A stretch of 64,000 nucleotides of DNA, taken from NCBI GenBank assembly GCA_035048485.1, contig CM068582.1, positions 33,049,596-33,113,595 on the forward strand, in the 5' to 3' direction. Of the stretch, positions 45,411-56,622 are shown piece by piece (position 1 is the stretch's first letter; every line of letters starts with the position of its first letter). The translations under genes and the position numbers were made by a program. The stretch comes from Pteria penguin. Its lineage: Eukaryota; Mollusca; Bivalvia; Pterioida; Pteriidae. The notes below the pieces were generated by a model. That model saw only the letters and a list, made by a program, of their open reading frames with translations. It was not told where the DNA came from and did not search any database.

Positions 45411-48400
45411 TTAAAAATTTTCTGTTATGTCTGCTGAGATTTGTCCCACTTCATCCATAAATTTAAACAATAACTCTTGTACTTTGTTACAGTCCCATAG
45501 GAGATGTATTATAGTTTCTACTTCTTCATTACAAAAAGTGCAAAGTGGACTGTCATGAATTCCTACTTTATATGCAGACTTATTTGTCGTCAATATGTAA
45601 TGATTGATTCTGAACTGAAACCATTGTAATTTTTTATCCTCAGTACCAAGCACGGATTTGTAAATAGAACTCCAATCATTTTCTTCCAGTTCTAGAAAAA
45701 TATTTGACCATTTTTGCTGGGATTTAATATCAATATTTCTCAATTTCAAGACATTATACATTTCTTTTGAATCCCCCTCTTTTTTTACAATATTTATTAT
45801 ATTATTCGGAATCCATGGTCCGTATGTCTTCTTCAAAATATGTTTTTCACTTTTTCTTAGATATGATTTTATTGAACTGGCTATACCATTATATTCCAGA
45901 AAATTTGTATGTAATTCGTATTTCCCATTAAATTCCTCATATGAAAAAAATGTATTGTCTTCCTTTAAAATATCATTAATATATATTATTCCTTTTTCAT
46001 ACCAATGTCTATAAAATACATTTTTACCATTGACTTGAATATTTGCTGTCCTCCATAGTGAACTTTCAGCAATATTAATCTCATCAGTACAATGTCTGTT
46101 TTGTTTATCAATCAATTCCTTGTATGAAAAGAAAACATCTTTCCAGAATTTATTTCCATGCGTTTTGATATATTCTGATACATATTGTTCACCACATTGT
46201 AAAAGAAATTTTTTATTTATATTTTGTAAAATGAGATTTTGCCAGATGCCTTCAGTATTTAGAATCCTCCTTATCCATGTTGTTTTTAAAGCCATAATGT
46301 AAGCCTTTATATCTATCATATTCAAACCTCCTTCACTATAGTTTTTAGTTATAACTTCCCTTTTTATCTTATCAATTTTAAAATTCCACAAAAATTTAAA
46401 AAGACAGTTGTTAATCTCTGTTAACGTATTATTATCAGGGTTTGGTAATGAAATGAATAAGTGATTAAATTGGGATATTAGCAATGATTTTATTATTGCT
46501 ATTCGTCCTATTGGTGATATGTTTCTATTATTCCATTTTTAATAACTGATTGCATTTTTAGTATTTGTTTTCTATAGTTTATTTCACATATTGTACTCAA
46601 ATCTACATCAAAATCAATTCCCAATAATTTAAACTTTGATTTACCCCATTGTAACCCCCATTGTTTACATAATTTTTCATTACTATACCGTTTACTGCCT
46701 ATCCATATAACCTGTGTTTTTTCAAAATTTACTTTCAGTCCTGATATTTCTTCAAACCATTTAAGTAATTTCAAAGATGTGATTAGTGATTCTTCTGATC
46801 CATCCAGCAAAAGGGAGGTATCATCAGCATACTAAGATATTTTAAACTCAAATCTGTCTACGTTAATGCCGCGAATTTTAGGCTCATTTCTTGTTTTTAT
46901 AGATAATATCTCAGCACATAAAATAAATAAATATGGAGATATTGGATCGCCTTGTCTACAGCCTCTTTTAGGTAGAAAGCAGTTTGATAGATTACCTCCT
47001 TGATTAACTCTTGATTGAATATTATTATAGATAACAGAAATCCATTTTCTAAAGGAATAACCGAAATTGAAAAAAGATAACACTTTATGTAAAAATGTCC
47101 AAGATACAGAATCAAAGGCCTTTTCAAAATCTATAAATAATAATAATCCTGGAATATTTTTGTCCTCAGTATATTGAAGAATATCATATATGAGCCTGGT
47201 GTTTTCACCTATATATCTTCCTGCAATGAAACCGGTTTGTTCTTTGCTTATTAACTTGTCTAAATGTGGCTTTATTCTATTAGCTAATACACCAGATGCA
47301 ATTTTGTAAACTGTATTTAGAAGTGTAATTGGTCGCCAATTTTTTAGATATTGTCTTGGTTTATTGTCTTTGGGGAGACAGGTTATTATACCTTCCTTTT
47401 GTGTTGTAGATAATTCTCCGATACTGTACCCATAATTTATAGCTCTTACAACAAAAACACCTATGTTATTCCAAAACATTTTAAAAAACTCAACAGTAAA
47501 GCCATCTGACCCAGGACTCTTATCATGTTTCATCTTCTGAAGGACTCTACTAGCTTCCTGAATAGTTATTAAGCCCTCTAGGGTATATGATTCCATATTT
47601 GAAAGTTTAGGAACATTATATCCTCCCAATTCCTTTTGTAAATCAATTATATCCTTACCTCTGTCGTGTTTTTCAGAATATAAATTTTCATAGAATTGTT
47701 TGGTTTTATTTAGGATTTCTTTTTGATCTGTTATAACTGTCCCCCTATCCTCTATTTGTGTTATGATCTTGTTAACAAAATTGCGCGACTCCAAGTTTAG
47801 AAAATACTGTGTTGGTTTCTCACCCTCTGTTATCCACCTAGCGCGGGACCGTACCATTGAGCCTCTTAGTTTTTCTTTTCTGATATCTTCTAACAACATT
47901 TTATTATTATCTAGTTCTCTCTGTGTATTCATATCTACATTCTCTTCCAGTCTTTGTATTCTATCTTTTATCGATTTTTAACGCTCAGATTGCACCTTCT
48001 TTTTATAACTTGAGTAGGATATAGATTTACCTCGAATTTCCAAAAGTAAAGTTTCTAAGAAAAGTTGATCATTTATAGTAAACTGTAGATTATCTCTTTG
48101 AATATTTCCAATATGTTCTAAATTATATATTGGTACAGCATATTGTTTCATTGTATTATTTATAGTTTTATTGATCAAATCTACAAAATCTTTATCATAT
48201 AAAAGTGAGTTGTTAAATTTCCATAACCCCTTACCTTTTTGAAATTCGTGAAATTCTAATTTTAATCTTACAATAGAGTGGTCTGATCTATAACTAGGAT
48301 AAATTAGGCAATCCTTTAAGCTAGGTAAAAGGGTTTCTGTCATTAAAAAAAAGTCAAGTCTAGCTTGCTTTAAAGGTGTCTTTCTTCTCCATGTATACCT

Positions 48401-48958
48401 GTGTACATTTGGATATTTTTCTCTGTATGGGTCAATTAGACCTAACTCCTCCTTTAATTGTAAAATTTTAGATCTGGCTTTCTTGTTGTTGATATTTTGA
48501 TAATTAAAATAATCTATGTCTGGGTTTTGGACTAAATTAAAATCTCCACATAAAATCAGGTTGTCATTTCCAATATCACCTACTTTATTTATTACCTCAT
48601 GGTAAAACTCTGGGCAATCTTCATTAGGCCCATAGATATTACATAAACAAACACTTTTACTGTCTACACTCATATGAGCAATGATAAAATTACCGTTTAC
48701 ATCTCTTTGAATATTCTTGATTTTGAACTCAAAATTATTATTGAATAAAATACAGACACCTCTCGAGTTTGATGTATATGAGCTAAAAATACATTCGAAA
48801 CCCCATTCATTTCTAACATTTTTTTCCATAGCTTGTGTAAAATGTGTATCTTGAAGGCAATATATATTGGCTTTGTATTTCCTTAAATAATTAAATACAT
48901 CTTTTCTTTTTTCAAAATTACCAAGTCCTTGGCAATTAACTGTTACGATATCAACCAT
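45411..48958 (-). pseudogene. LINE ORF2: AP endonuclease and reverse transcriptase (broken)
   Basis: The start ATG at 48958 gives MVDIVTVNCQGLGNFEKRKD. The endonuclease domain has LQDTHF, LCGDFNLV, RLDFFLMT and YRSDHSIV, matching APE-type LINE endonucleases. The RT follows: ARWITEGEKPTQYFLNLE, HDKSPGSDGFTVEFFK, LKNWRPITLLNTVYKI, FIDFEKAFDSVSW, RGCRQGDPISPYLFILC and the catalytic YADD at about 46820. The C-terminal region has CTFCNEEVETIIHLLWDC, a CCHC-like motif. Damage: TAA at 47978-47980 between endonuclease and RT, TAG at 46832-46834 directly before YADD, and a 1-base frameshift near 46540. All other parts stay in frame, so the element died rather recently. Confidence 0.92.
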
Positions 48959-49209
48959 TGTCTCTTATAAATGACGTAAGAAACACACAATGCATATCTA
49001 ATACTATAACATGTGATACTAATAGTCCTTGGCACTGACAATACGATAAGTGAGAGTTGAGCATGCTTAGAGATTCTGTTCTATTACATGATATACTAAA
49101 TCTTAATACCCTATCTACATAGAAGAGGTATACCAGTAACTTGATTTCTAACATTAAACATACCAGTTGAACAATGCAAATGATGTAAAAAATTCCTATT
49201 AATCACGGT

Positions 49210-49356
49210 TGTGGTGTTCGCATCTGATGCAGCCGGATTAAACCCAAATAACATCAACACCATTGAAGGTTTTTCTACTTTCATTTTCTAGAACAACAGA
49301 AGACAACTCGACAATAAAGTCAATTCGTACACAAACATTTCATTAAAGACACTACA
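49210..49356 (-). repeat. Gypsy 3' LTR (147 bp)
   Basis: Plus-strand start TGTGGTGTTCGCATC, end GACACTACA. Identical by eye to 53662-53808, implying very recent integration. The polypurine tract abuts it at 49357-49370. Confidence 0.95.
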
Positions 49357-49611
49357 TTCCTCCCCTACTTAGAATTGAACTTTACCATTACAGTCTCTAA
49401 CTACTTGTTAATTGATAACCAAATGTTTCTGCTATTACTACTGAACACTTCACATTATAATTACAACCTGAAATGAAATACATGCAACATATCAAATTCA
49501 ATTATAAAATTCAGTCTATCAGTACTTGATTCCTGAAATGAAAACATAAATTCATGAAATGAACTAAAGATATCCACTTTATTCAATGTGTCGATTATTC
49601 ATCATGAAGAT

Positions 49612-52600
49612 TCACTTGTCCATGACATAGTCTTTGAATCGGACTGGTATCATTTTGGTACGCTGCGGTCGGACATATGGTTCATTACAGACATCTGTAT
49701 GTTCGGTCTCTGTCGGAGCACACAAATCGTGGTCTGTATCGATATCAACAGACTGGTCGGAACTGCTTTGTTCGGAATTAGTTTTTTCGACAAATTTCTT
49801 GACGTGAGTCACATTCCGATCATACTGTACTCCTGCATTTGTCTCTACGGTTACATTACTACCTTGTTTACTAGTAACAGTCATAGGTTCAGGACGATAG
49901 CTTGGCGATAGTTTATTTTCACGGTTCTGCTTCACTAGTACCTTGTCGCCTGGTACAATGTCACTAAGTGTAGCTTGACGTTTAGAGTCCGAATAGTCTT
50001 TCCCCTTTTCTTTTTCCTCTGAGTCACGATCACGTACCTCAATGTCATCACTGCTGAAGTCGGAAATCTGAGGTATCTTGGTACGCATTTTCCTACCGAA
50101 CATCAACTCGGCTGGACTGATTCCAGTTACGGAATGCGGTGACGACCTATACATCATCAGGTAAGTGTTTATTTCTTCCGGCCAATTTTTACCTTCACTG
50201 TGAGCAATGCGAATACGTTTCATAAACGAACGGTTTTGCCTTTCTACCTGGCCATTGGCTTGCGGCCATAACGGTGTAATGCGTCTATGCTGAATTCCGT
50301 TTTCGCTCATGTAATCAGCGAAAGTGTCACTTACGAACTGAGGACCGTTATCGGTTGTAATGGATAGCGGTAATCCATACACACCGAATACTTCTTTCAA
50401 ATATTTGACAGTTTTCTCTGCTGTCGTCGACTTCGTGACTTCGACAACTTTCCAACGTGAGTAATAATCGACTAAGACGAATAACGATTCTCCGGACGGC
50501 AACGGACCTAAGAAATCTGCTGCGAGATGCTCCCAGGGTGCATCTGGTAACTTAGTTCTTTGCATAGGTTCCGGTTTTGTCGGTAGACCCACTAATTGAC
50601 AGCCATAACAACTTCGACATTCCTTTTCCGCATCACGGTCAATTCCTGGCCACCATACTTTAGTACGCAGATTACGCTTCATCACTACTATTCCTGGGTG
50701 ACCCTCATGTCCTAATTCTAATACTCTCGAGCGCAACAATTTAGGTACGACTATGCGAGTGCCACGCAGTACAATTTGTCCTATAGCACTAAGTTCATTA
50801 CGCACGGGAATATACTCTTTGAACTGACACCGCTCCCACTGACCTGATATAAGACAGTTTCGAATGTCAATAAGTTCTTCATCAGTTTCGGACGCTCGTT
50901 CGATTTCACGTGTTGTCAGTGCAGTCGGAGTAGCTGCGATCGCTACGTTTCTGATGTATTCCTCGGTACGATTGTTATTCTCTTTTGGCACTGAATCGGG
51001 CAACAATCTCGACAATGAATCAGCTACGTTTCGGTTGCCAGAAATGTACTTCACGGTATAGTTAAATGATTGTAGTCGGAGTACCCATCGTTCAATACGC
51101 GCACTTGGCTTCGACTTCGGCGCAAAGATACACTCTAACGGTCGATGGTCTGTCCATAACTCAAATTGCGATCCGATGAGATACATACGAAATCTCTCGC
51201 AACCCCACACTAATCCTAACGCTTCCTTCTCCGTTTGGGAGTAACGACGCTCAACATCGCTGAGGCTTCGACTTGCATACAAAATAACACGATAGTCATC
51301 TCCAAGTTTCTGTGCTAGTACGGCACCAAGGCCTACTGGACTCGCATCAGTGATCACGACAGTTTGCGCAGACGGATCATAATATCCTAGAGTACTCGCA
51401 TTTGATAACTGAGTTTTGAGTTTTTCAAACGCACACGTTTGTTCGGTTCCCCAATTGAATGGTACGCCATTACGAGTAAGCTTACGTAACGGTTCCGCAA
51501 TAGTTGCTAAATTCGGTATAAACCGGCCTGAAAAGTTCACAAGTCCTAAGAAACTGCGCACTTCGGACACAGAATTCGGTTGTCTAGCATTCTGGACCGC
51601 TTCGACTTTAGACTCCGCTAAGCCTACACCATGCTCGGACAGAATATGACCCATAAATTCTATATGCTACATGTTAAACTGACATTTTTCAATGTTCAAA
51701 GTAAGTCCTTTCTCGCACAATCTCTGCAGTGTAGCCTCCAAGTGTTTTTTGTGTTCGGCTTGCGTTTTACCATGTACGACAATATCATCAAAGATACTCT
51801 GAACCCCATCGCATCCATCTAAGGTTTGTTGCAAAATTTTATTGTACATTTCCGGAGCACAACTTATGCCAAACATGAGTCTCTTATACCTGTACATTCC
51901 CTTATGAGTCATGAATGTCGTGATTTCACGCGAACTCGGATCTAACTCGATTTGATGGTACGCAAGTTTAATATCAAGTTTCGAAAATACAGTGCTCTGG
52001 TTGAAATCTTGCAGTACTTCTTCAACGGTAGGTATAGGATACCTCTCACGAATGACCGCTTGATTAGCCTGGCGCATGTCAACGCAGAGACGGATGTCGT
52101 TTTTCTTCGGTACGACAACAACTGGAGAAATCCAGGGACTAGGTTGGTTCACTTTTTCAATAATGTCTTGCGCTACTAACTCATCCAATTTCCGTTCTAA
52201 CTTATCACGCAAATGATACGGAATACGGCGCAGCGGCTGAGCTACTGGAGTAACATCAGGATCAATCGGTACTTTTAACTGATAGTCTTTCAGTTTGCCA
52301 AACCCATTAAAACATTCTGGAAATTTCGATTTCCACTGACCTTTCTGATCATCGACTTGGTTCACATAAGTACGCTCAGGTATTCCAATATGCAAAAGTC
52401 CTAATTTTGTAGCCGCATCTTTACCTAAGATGCCTGGCGCATTTTCGTTAATGACGAAAAACTGAGTCTGAAGGTTAGTACCCTTGTCAGTAACAGCGTT
52501 GGCTTCAAAACAACCAATCACGGTAAGTGGGTTACCTCCATACGCATGTAACGTTTTTGACGACACTTTACTAGTGCACTTTACTTTACTGGCCTTCATG

Positions 52601-53608
52601 GCTTCCCATAGTTTTTTGTCAATTACATTTACGGTAGCACCAGAGTCTATTAACAAATTGACGCGTACTCCTCCTACGTCAAGTGAAACAACACCATCGT
52701 TCGACTGATCATTTACGCTTCTTACAACGAACGCATAATCAGCATTATCGTCAGAGTCACTACCAACATCAATATTTCTCACTTTACCGGATCGCTGTTT
52801 CGGTCGCGCTGACCCACTTTTGTCAGGACCAGAACCCTTTTTCAGTTTAGATTTACACATTTTCTCGAAGTGTCCGATATTACGACATTTACGACACGCT
52901 TTTCCCTTTGCGGGGCATTCAGGATCATAACGCATGTGGCCACGTTGTCCGCACGCATAACATACACATTTGCTGCCACGTTGTTGTTTTTCGCGTTTCG
53001 GTTCATGCGAGTCGACACGGTTAACGTTCGCACTAGCTTGCGATGACAATGCTTGTCCTTCCATAGTTAGGGCACGCTTATCAGAATACTCGATTGTCTG
53101 AGCAGTTTCTCTCAATTTCGCTAAAGTCAGATCTTTCATTTCAAGTAATTTGCGACGTAACCTGTGTGACATGCACTTTTCAATGACCTGGTCCGCAATC
53201 ATTTGATCTACACCTGTACCAAATTCACAGTATTCAGCCCTTTCTTTCAAACGGGTAATGAATTGTTCAATAGTCTCATTAACCTGTTGGGAACATGCAC
53301 GGAACAATGACCTTTCGTATGTAACGTTTTTCAGGGGCGAAAAGTGAGTGGTCAACATGTCTCGAGACACATCATACACGGTTTGATCCCCTTCCGGTTC
53401 AGTTTCAGTCAAAGTATAATAAATGTCTTGCACCTCTGCGCCTGCAGAATGAAGGAGTAATGCTTTTTTTTTGTTCAGCTTTTGTTACACCTTTACCCAA
53501 TGCATACAGTTCAAAACTTCTCACCCATTTTTTCCACCGAAACCCTACATTGTTTATGTCGCCGCTTGGATCGAATTTCGCAATACCCGATAATTCTATG
53601 GCCTGCAT
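49612..53608 (-). pseudogene. Gypsy gag-pol polyprotein (two interruptions)
   Basis: ATG at 53608 (MQAIELSGIAKFDPSGDINN). Gag contains ERSLFRACSQQVNETIEQF and two zinc knuckles (CYACGQRGHMRYDPEC and CRKCRNIGHFEKMC). The aspartic protease has LLIDSGATVNVIDKK. RT has RLCVDMRQANQAV, FSKLDIKLAYHQIEL and IFDDIVVHG. RNase H has VVITDASPVGLGAVLAQ and YSQTEKEALGLVWGCERF. Integrase has an HHCC finger (HEGHPG, CRSCYGC), the first Asp in AADFLGPLPSG, the second in TTDNGPQFVSD and Glu in GQVERQNRS, then a C-terminal DNA-binding region. Two interruptions: a nine-A run at about 53464-53472 shifts frame early in gag, and an in-frame TAG (51667-51669) lies in the RT thumb region just after EKCQFNM. Catalytic residues are present. 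Confidence 0.93.
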
Positions 53609-53641
53609 CGTGAAGACCGATTGTTATACTTTGTTTAATCT

Positions 53642-53659
53642 TCAACCTCGTCGCCAAAT
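53642..53659 (-). other. Gypsy primer-binding site
   Basis: Minus strand TTTGGCGACGAGGTTGAA three bases from the 5' LTR; TGGCGACG begins like PBSs complementary to tRNA 3' ends with CCA. The primer tRNA is not assigned. Confidence 0.65.
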
Positions 53660-53661
53660 TA

Positions 53662-53808
53662 TGTGGTGTTCGCATCTGATGCAGCCGGATTAAACCCAAA
53701 TAACATCAACACCATTGAAGGTTTTTCTACTTTCATTTTCTAGAACAACAGAAGACAACTCGACAATAAAGTCAATTCGTACACAAACATTTCATTAAAG
53801 ACACTACA
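53662..53808 (-). repeat. Gypsy 5' LTR (147 bp)
   Basis: Promoter LTR of the minus-strand element, same sequence as 49210-49356. The primer-binding site lies just downstream (about 53642-53659). Confidence 0.95.
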
Positions 53809-54353
53809 ACGGTGAGAATACCGATTGAGTCCATTGAAAGTGCAGATTTTTGTCCCGGTTGGATTGCACACATAAAGCATAGTCGATAAAGGGGAAGTGA
53901 CATTTCTTAATTTCACAAGGGGATGAAAGACCGAAAAACAAATTGCATATACATGAACGTTATAATTCACATTAATTCTTACCGTGTACTGTAAACGTGT
54001 TCTCAATGTTTACATAACATGCTTTCTTTCGAACCGTCACACCGGAAACATATTTTGTCAAAATCACAATAAAATGAAAAACCATAACGGATATGTATCT
54101 AATTTCAAATTCGGAAATGCATATGAAATTGTATGTCATTTGAAATTGCATTTGATATTTATAACATTCTTTAGAGTTTACTACAAATTTTAGTGGAACA
54201 TATACCAAAACAACATTTAAAGTTAAGTTAAACCTTCTTCTGTCTGTCTATAAAGTACATCAGACGGTCAGAGTTATGTATATGTACCCGTCGGTGCCGT
54301 CACGCATAATTTAACCCGATTATACAGGCATTCGGAGCCTTAGGTTACTATTT

Positions 54354-55598
54354 TCACCCCTTCAGCATATTTACCACTTCACATATGAGGTTTTCCATGA
54401 TAGCAAAGCGTTCATATCCAATGTGGACGCCACCGTACCACCGGGTCACTACGACTGCCGCGTTTATGATATTGTTTTCTCTTAGGTAGTGCATCATTCT
54501 CCTTCCCGCCCCATGTTCGTCGTCATCGTGGAATCCCTCACACAATGTACCGCTTGGGTCTACGAATCTATACACCAGGATCCTGTGGTGGGAGCCGGCG
54601 GAATCGGGGTCGCAACATACTTTACTATACACATTTTTCACCTCATGCGCGTTCGACACTTTTGCACCACTGGCGTAAAACACACTTTGACTTTTCTCTA
54701 TGGGTGACGTCGCTACTGTTTCCATGGATTTGAAATTTTCAACATCCTCCTGCTGAAACTGCAGGACATCTGCATTTGTCAGGTGCGGAACCAATTCCTG
54801 GTGTGTGGATCCGTTTGGCAAGATCACCTTATTTTTCGATACTCGCGTATTGATGTTCTGCCTGTGGTAAGAGTCAGAAATATCATACAGCCGCTTACGA
54901 CCCTCTAAGACACTCGCAGGTTCTTGTGCAGTTATGAAGAATGGGAGTTGGATTTTTTCTTGTTTTTTCTCTTTTTGTGCCCTCAGGATGTCATCTTTTT
55001 TACTGCTGATGGATAATTTTCCGGTAATTGTGATTGGCCTCCCGCTGTTATATGGGCGCGTCCCATTTCTATGTATCCTGATAAAGTCTACTTCAACGCC
55101 GAGGTTCTTTTTTATTGCCTGCGGTACTGCTGTTGGGAGATCCTCATTTGGTGCATATGGGAAATTGTGAATAATGATATTGTCCCTCATGGATCTACCC
55201 CGCAAATCAGTAATTTCTCTATCCATCAAGTTCATTTTATTATCCATCCTGATTACCACTGCTCGTAATAATTCCATTTGACTGCGTAGTTGACCATTTT
55301 CCGCACGAAGTTGTTCAATCTCCGAAGCGCTATATTCTGATTGTTCCACGGTATATTTTAGGCGGTGATCTATCCCATCTTCATTCCAAATATCCGCTTT
55401 AATTTCCTCAACAGTTTTAACAGCGTTTTCATATTTATCCAGACGATCGTTTATATTTTTTAGTTCATTTTGTATTCCTTGCAGAGCTTGAACCGTACTC
55501 AAATCCTGTGTAGGTGTAGGTGTGCTGCGAGTCGCCCGAGGGGAAATAGGATCGACTGGCTTTTGTTTACTTTTATCTTTTCCTTTCAAACTCGCCAT
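54354..55598 (-). CDS. LINE ORF1 protein with C-terminal IMPACT/YigZ-like domain
   Basis: An intact 414-residue protein, ATG at 55598 (MASLKGKDKSKQKPVDP). Residues ~1-32 are basic/proline-rich. About 33-65 and 85-132 are heptad-like coiled coil (IQNELKNINDRLDKYENAV; IEQLRAENGQLRSQMELLRA). About 133-275 match the L1 ORF1 RRM-plus-CTD type (RSMRDNIIIHNFPYAPNEDL; EKIQLPFFI; RKRLYDIS). About 303-412 resemble the IMPACT/UPF0029/YigZ domain: SHHRILVYRF, HDDDEHGAGRRMMHYL and the signature AAVVVTRWYGGVHIGYERF. ORF1 proteins bind and chaperone LINE RNA (established for L1); the role of an IMPACT-like domain here is unknown. It lies upstream of ORF2 in the same element, with the frame undamaged while ORF2 is broken. 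Confidence 0.88.
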   Translation of the reverse strand: MASLKGKDKSKQKPVDPISPRATRSTPTPTQDLSTVQALQGIQNELKNINDRLDKYENAVKTVEEIKADIWNEDGIDHRLKYTVEQSEYSASEIEQLRAENGQLRSQMELLRAVVIRMDNKMNLMDREITDLRGRSMRDNIIIHNFPYAPNEDLPTAVPQAIKKNLGVEVDFIRIHRNGTRPYNSGRPITITGKLSISSKKDDILRAQKEKKQEKIQLPFFITAQEPASVLEGRKRLYDISDSYHRQNINTRVSKNKVILPNGSTHQELVPHLTNADVLQFQQEDVENFKSMETVATSPIEKSQSVFYASGAKVSNAHEVKNVYSKVCCDPDSAGSHHRILVYRFVDPSGTLCEGFHDDDEHGAGRRMMHYLRENNIINAAVVVTRWYGGVHIGYERFAIMENLICEVVNMLKG

Positions 55599-55781
55599 TT
55601 GTGAAATGTAATTTCAAAAAGAGTTATGTATAGTATTTACCACTATTTTCTCGAATCCCTGTAAAGTTCCAGTCCGTTATATTCCCTTCATTCACTGATT
55701 TTAATCCAAAAAACGGGACAAAGAAAAATCACACGTCCATGTCTCTCGATATCAATCACGTGATCGAATTTTCTAAATTTT

Positions 55782-56549
55782 ACATTAGGTAGCCGATCGG
55801 TGAAGAAACCATGAGTTTAAGATGAACTTAACGCAAAACTTATGAACCTCCATTATATGATGTGAAGAATGGTAATTTTAAGGAATGGTTTTAAGAAATG
55901 ACAAGTCAATTGTCATTTATAATTTTAGTTTAGTCTATATATGAATGAAATAAATAAGTTGTATTATTTTTAGAGAGAATAAAGGTTATGTATGAAGACC
56001 ACATGTACCAAAATGAGTGGGTTTTTTTCAATATAATTTGCCTTTTAAAAGAAAACGAAATATTTTCTTTTTGAATGAAGAAATTAGGGAAAATGACATA
56101 CCTTTTGATTTACACCAATGATACATCTAAACCCACAACAAATTTCTGTCCCAAGATAAAGGTTTAACAGTATTAAGCAATTCTATACAGGTAACCTGAT
56201 TTCTAGTAATTTTTTCAGTTGCGAAAAATCGCCACAAGTGGCATCCCTTCGCATAAACGCCTAGGCTTAACATCTACACCAATCGGAACTGGCAACTGTA
56301 CATTGTAAAATCAACGAAAAACTTGGTATTCTAAGAAAACTTAAATTTAAAATTGACAGAAAATCATTACAAAGCTTACAATTTACCAGTACTAGAACAC
56401 GCCGACATCATAGCTTGTGTTGCATGGATGCATGGATTGCATCGATTTTGTAAAAACAAAAATAATATATCGATTAATTATTTATAGCTATGATTAAAAC
56501 CTTCTATCTTAGGGAGTTATTTTTTAATTTCGTTTAAAAAAACTACTAA
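55782..56549. other. No gene recognised
   Basis: AT-rich DNA between the LINE and the tRNA gene. The T7 run at about 56535-56541 (complement) is the pol III terminator of the tRNA. Confidence 0.5.
56535..56541 (-). terminator. Pol III terminator of tRNA-Thr
   Basis: Seven consecutive T on the minus strand shortly after the tRNA 3' end. Confidence 0.85.
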
Positions 56550-56622
56550 GGCTCCAGAGAGATTCGAACACTCGACCTCCAGTTTACTAGACTGGCGCTC
56601 TAACCAACTGAGCTATGGAGCC
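56550..56622 (-). tRNA. tRNA-Thr (anticodon AGT)
   Basis: A 73-nt cloverleaf on the minus strand. Acceptor GGCTCCA/TGGAGCC (7 perfect pairs), D arm GCTC-AGTTGGTTA-GAGC, anticodon arm CCAGT-CTAGTAA-ACTGG with anticodon AGT, T arm GAGTG-TTCGAAT-CTCTC with one T-T mismatch. A-box TAGCTCAGTTGG and B-box GTTCGAATC are intact, no intron, CCA not encoded. A run of seven T's lies about 8 nt downstream as terminator. Confidence 0.93.

Larger units (their letters stand above)
49210..53808 (-). mobile_element. Ty3/Gypsy LTR retrotransposon (Mag-like), complete with LTRs
   Basis: Flanked by the 5-bp target-site duplication ACGGT (49205-49209 and 53809-53813) and inserted in the LINE's inter-ORF region. 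Two 147-bp LTRs with TG...CA ends appear identical. On the minus strand the 5' LTR is followed closely by a primer-binding site (TGGCGACGAGGTTGAA, complementary to a tRNA 3' end ...CGTCGCCA) and the 3' LTR is preceded by a polypurine tract (GTAGGGGAGGAA). Gag, zinc knuckles, protease, RT, RNase H and integrase occur in that order, as in Gypsy; there is no env. Short LTRs and a K02A2.6-like integrase suggest the Mag lineage. Confidence 0.95.
44756..55781 (-). mobile_element. L1-like LINE, full length, with nested Gypsy insertion
   Basis: A 16-bp target-site duplication GAATTTTCTAAATTTT occurs at 44756-44771 and 55766-55781. On the minus strand the element runs from 55765 through ORF1 (55598-54354), an inter-ORF region interrupted by the Gypsy element (49210-53808), and ORF2 (48958-45411). 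It ends in AATAAA (complement at about 44798-44803) and a ~22-nt poly(A) (poly-T at 44771-44792). Removing the nested element leaves about 6.4 kb, normal for L1/Tx1-group LINEs. ORF2 is disabled. Confidence 0.9.

Noticed and set aside
51667..51669. Programmed TAG readthrough as a normal feature of this Gypsy family
   Set aside because: Readthrough sites lie between gag and pol in known retroelements, not within the RT thumb; a nonsense mutation is simpler, though left open in the findings.
49588..53693. Plus-strand frames of 60-107 codons
   Set aside because: Antisense of the Gypsy gag-pol; no env or accessory gene evident.
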